This document shows positions 4,697 to 7,450 of a DNA stretch of 7,450 nt, one piece after another. The stretch comes from Prosthecobacter sp. (GTDB lineage: Bacteria > Verrucomicrobiota > Verrucomicrobiia > Verrucomicrobiales > Verrucomicrobiaceae), in assembly GCA_025869455.1 (NCBI GenBank), contig JAOZVT010000678.1:1-7450 (forward strand), written 5' to 3'. Position 1 is the stretch's first letter. Every line of letters begins with the position of its first letter. The translations under genes and the position numbers were made by a program. The notes under the pieces were generated by a model. The model was given only the letters and a program-made list of their open reading frames with translations. It did no database searches and was not told where the DNA came from.

Positions 4697-7423
4697 ATGC
4701 CATTCCCTCGTTTCATCGCTCTACTGTTTCTTGTTCCTATGTCGGCCCCAGCGGCAGAGGCTCTGGCCACGCGTGGTCAGGCCAGTTATGAGCAAAAAAT
4801 GAAGCCTTTGCTGGAGCAATACTGCTTCGATTGTCACGCCGACGGCATGGATAAAGGCAGCTTTACCTTTGATAAATACACGGACTACGCCGCCTTGCGT
4901 TCAGACATGAAGTTCTGGGATCATGTCCGCCAGCAGCTCATCACCCATGTGATGCCACCTGAGAAAAAGGACAAGCCCAGTCTGGACCAGCGAGATGAAA
5001 TGGTGGCCTGGATCGATGATGCCATTTTTTGGTTTGATCCCACCAAGCCAGATCCTGGTCACGTCACCTATCGTCGTCTGAATCGCACTGAGTATAACAA
5101 CACCGTGCGGGATCTGCTTTATGTAGATAGCCGCCCAGCTCGCGAATTTCCGCCAGATGATACGGGTTACGGCTATGACAATATTGGCGATGTGCTCAGC
5201 CTTTCTCCCATGCTGATGGAGAAGTATCTGCGTGCCTCCCGTGCCGTGGCGGATGATGCCATGGATACAGAGACTCCTGGCCACCTGGATCTGGAGATCG
5301 TAGGCCGTAAATTTTATAAAAGCGCAGGTGAAACGAACGAAGATGGAAATCGGCGCTGGTTTTTCGCCAATGCCGAAGTCTCACAAAAGATCTATCCTCC
5401 CGCTGAGGGAACCTACACGCTGACATTCCATGTCGCTCAGACAGAAGCTGGGGGCGAGCCTGCCAAGATCGGTTTGAAACTGAATGGCAAGGAGGTGTCC
5501 ACCTTTGATGTCACCAAGCGCTGGAAAGCAGACGATCCACAGTTTCAGACCATCACCTACACGCTGAATCTCAAAGCTGGAGAATCCAAGCTGACGGTGG
5601 GTTTCCTCAATGATTTCAGTGACTCCGCCAATGCTGATCCAGCCAAACGAGACCGCAATGTGGTCTTAGATAAACTGGAGGTGAGAGGCCCTCACAGCTT
5701 GCTTGCCCCACGCGGCAGTCGTTTTCTGCGTTGGTTGTTGGATAACAAACCCGTGGGACTGCCTGCCATGCAGTTGACGGGTGAAGACATGGAAAGCGGG
5801 CAGGGAAATGCCAGCAAAGATACGGGAGGCATCCTCCTGGCCAGCAGTGGCTACGTGAAACATCCCGTTCAGATCAATACCGCCGGGAAGTACCACATCA
5901 CCATCAAAGCAGGTGCCCAACAGGCAGGGGACGAGCCTGCCAAATTTGACGTTCGCATGGCTGGTAAAACCATCGGTGCTTTCTCAGTCACGGCGAAAAA
6001 TCAGACTCCTCAATGGTTCCATCTCGATGCTGAACTCCCCGTGGGTAGCCATGAAATTCAGATCTGGTTCCTCAATGATTTTTATGAGCAGGCAACAAAA
6101 GCGGACCGCAATCTTTGGGTTCATCAGGTCAAGCTGGAAGGCCCGACGGATAAAGGCGGGGTAATCCAGGCTGATGCGGTGCCTGCCTTGGTGGAAAAAA
6201 TGGGCACGCGTCTTTTCCGCCGTCCCATGCATGCGGATGAGAAAACTAAATGGCAGGCTTTTGCTCAAATGGCTCTGAAGGAAGGGGAGAAACCTCTGGG
6301 TGCTCTTAGCTATGTCTTGGAAGGCATGCTGGTGTCTCCTTCATTCCTTTTCCGTGGATCTCCAGAGCCTACCGATGAGGTCAAATACGGCACGGCTTTG
6401 ATCGATGAATACAGCTTGGCCAGCCGCCTCTCTTACTTCCTTTGGTCGGCACCCCCTGATAGCAAGCTGCTGGATCTCGCCGCTAAAGGTGAGTTGCGTA
6501 AAAATCTGGCGTCCGAAGTGAAACGCATGATTGCAGATGGTCGTGCGAATTCGATGACCGAGGACTTCGCGGGTCAGTGGTTGCAGCTTCGCGACATGGA
6601 CATTGTAGCTCCTGACACGCGCACATTCCCAGACTGGAAAAGTAACATTGCCTTCAGCATGAAGAGAGAGAGTCAGATGTTCTTTGACTACATCCTGCGT
6701 GAAAACCGCAGCGTCATTGAGTTCCTCAATGCCGACTATACCTTTGTGGATAGCAAGCTAGCCAAGTGGTATGACATCAAAGGATTGAAAGGGGACAAGT
6801 TCCAAAAAGTCTCCCTGCAAGGTACCCCACGCGGCGGTATTTTGACTCAGGGCAGCGTGCTGACACTGACTTCCGGTCAGACCCGCACCTCCCCCGTGAA
6901 GCGTGGTAAATACCTGCTGGAAAACATTCTGGGAACACCTCCGCCGCCTGCTCCAGGGGGCGTTCCTCCATTGGATGAAGCCAAGGTGAAAAAGTCCAAG
7001 ATGACCCTGCGTGAGCAGTTTGCTGAGCATCGTGCCAATGCCTCCTGCGCGGGTTGCCATGCTTTCTTGGACCCCATGGGTTTTGCCTTTGAAAATTACG
7101 ACGCGATCGGTCGCTTCCGCACGAAGGAAAAGAATCTGCCTGTGGATGCCGCTGGCCAACTCATTCGTGGTCAGAAGTTCAATGACATGACCGAGCTGCG
7201 CGCCATTCTGGCCCGTGACATGGCGGATGATTTTACCCGCAACCTCGCGGAAAACCTGCTCACCTTCGCCCTCGGTCGTGGCATAGAGCACAGTGACAAA
7301 CTGGCTGTTCAGGAAGTCGTGAAGCGTACCAAAGCTGCCGACTACAAATTCCAAGACATGATCCTCGCCGTCATCGAAAGCGTACCTTTCCAGAAGATGC
7401 GTGTGAATGCAGAGGCGGAGTGA
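4697..7423 (+). CDS. Secreted DUF1592/DUF1588 family protein with two haem-binding motifs
   Basis: This 908-residue exported protein belongs to the large Planctomycetes/Verrucomicrobia group of cytochrome-like proteins of unknown reaction. A signal peptide (1 to about 20: MPFPR, then FIALLFLVPM, then APAAEA) supports the ATG at 4697; the frame is open upstream to 4541, but those 52 codons look non-coding and hide the signal peptide. Domains in order: a Planctomycete-type cytochrome c domain with CFDCH (43-47); DUF1587 (about 121-190, R-x-L-N-R-T-E-Y-N-N-T-V-R-D-L-L); two tandem beta-sandwich modules (about 221-332 and 377-483) resembling calcium-dependent CBM60-type carbohydrate-binding domains; DUF1595 (about 490-553, RLFRRP); DUF1592 (about 564-695); DUF1588 (about 709-820) with a second haem motif CAGCH (784-788); and DUF1585 (about 830-904) ending SVPFQK. 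The carbohydrate modules suggest periplasmic polysaccharide binding or oxidation, an inference. Such genes are commonly followed by a DUF1552 gene, which would lie beyond the right edge. Confidence 0.95.
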   Translation: MPFPRFIALLFLVPMSAPAAEALATRGQASYEQKMKPLLEQYCFDCHADGMDKGSFTFDKYTDYAALRSDMKFWDHVRQQLITHVMPPEKKDKPSLDQRDEMVAWIDDAIFWFDPTKPDPGHVTYRRLNRTEYNNTVRDLLYVDSRPAREFPPDDTGYGYDNIGDVLSLSPMLMEKYLRASRAVADDAMDTETPGHLDLEIVGRKFYKSAGETNEDGNRRWFFANAEVSQKIYPPAEGTYTLTFHVAQTEAGGEPAKIGLKLNGKEVSTFDVTKRWKADDPQFQTITYTLNLKAGESKLTVGFLNDFSDSANADPAKRDRNVVLDKLEVRGPHSLLAPRGSRFLRWLLDNKPVGLPAMQLTGEDMESGQGNASKDTGGILLASSGYVKHPVQINTAGKYHITIKAGAQQAGDEPAKFDVRMAGKTIGAFSVTAKNQTPQWFHLDAELPVGSHEIQIWFLNDFYEQATKADRNLWVHQVKLEGPTDKGGVIQADAVPALVEKMGTRLFRRPMHADEKTKWQAFAQMALKEGEKPLGALSYVLEGMLVSPSFLFRGSPEPTDEVKYGTALIDEYSLASRLSYFLWSAPPDSKLLDLAAKGELRKNLASEVKRMIADGRANSMTEDFAGQWLQLRDMDIVAPDTRTFPDWKSNIAFSMKRESQMFFDYILRENRSVIEFLNADYTFVDSKLAKWYDIKGLKGDKFQKVSLQGTPRGGILTQGSVLTLTSGQTRTSPVKRGKYLLENILGTPPPPAPGGVPPLDEAKVKKSKMTLREQFAEHRANASCAGCHAFLDPMGFAFENYDAIGRFRTKEKNLPVDAAGQLIRGQKFNDMTELRAILARDMADDFTRNLAENLLTFALGRGIEHSDKLAVQEVVKRTKAADYKFQDMILAVIESVPFQKMRVNAEAE

Positions 7424-7450
7424 CCCATTGCGTTTGCCCCTGAACCTCGC

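Noticed and set aside
6758..7354. 198-codon minus-strand frame opposite the DUF1588/DUF1585 region
   Set aside because: The plus strand encodes unmistakable family domains with a CAGCH motif; the opposite frame is a shadow.
1..7450. CRISPR arrays, tRNA or rRNA genes, insertion sequences
   Set aside because: No regularly spaced direct repeats, no cloverleaf or conserved rRNA segments, and no transposase motifs or terminal inverted repeats were seen on reading both strands.

Overview
The window suggests a member of the Planctomycetes-Verrucomicrobia-Chlamydiae group, most likely a verrucomicrobium. The main evidence is the large secreted DUF1587/DUF1592/DUF1588/DUF1585 protein with two CxxCH haem motifs, an architecture expanded in that group. 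None of the four gene starts that can be examined has a clear Shine-Dalgarno sequence. The taxonomic call is an inference.

Layout. Positions 2-1345 (+) hold the 3' part of an unrecognised, beta-rich, noticeably AT-richer gene that runs in from the left edge. About 150 bases of convergent intergenic DNA with two weak hairpins follow. Positions 1499-2895 (-) hold a two-gene unit. A small DUF2188-type protein (2665-2895) is followed after 23 bases by a TIR-like protein (1856-2641). The reading frame of the TIR-like gene continues in phase past its TGA stop for another 118 codons (1499-1855). The downstream peptide reads like the rest of the same domain, so the TGA looks like a nonsense interruption (plausibly GGA to TGA) or a read-through site.

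A strong intrinsic terminator (2963-2996, -) closes ahcY (3034-4437, -), which encodes adenosylhomocysteinase, the housekeeping enzyme that clears S-adenosylhomocysteine. A 259-base divergent regulatory region (4438-4696) separates ahcY from the secreted cytochrome-like protein (4697-7423, +). That gene probably heads an operon continuing past the right edge.

The housekeeping ahcY and the secreted protein look like stable chromosome. The left 2.9 kb looks like accessory DNA: an unknown repeat-built protein of different base composition beside a TIR-like/DUF2188 pair that may be a defence or stress module, possibly decaying. The in-frame TGA is the most interesting single observation.
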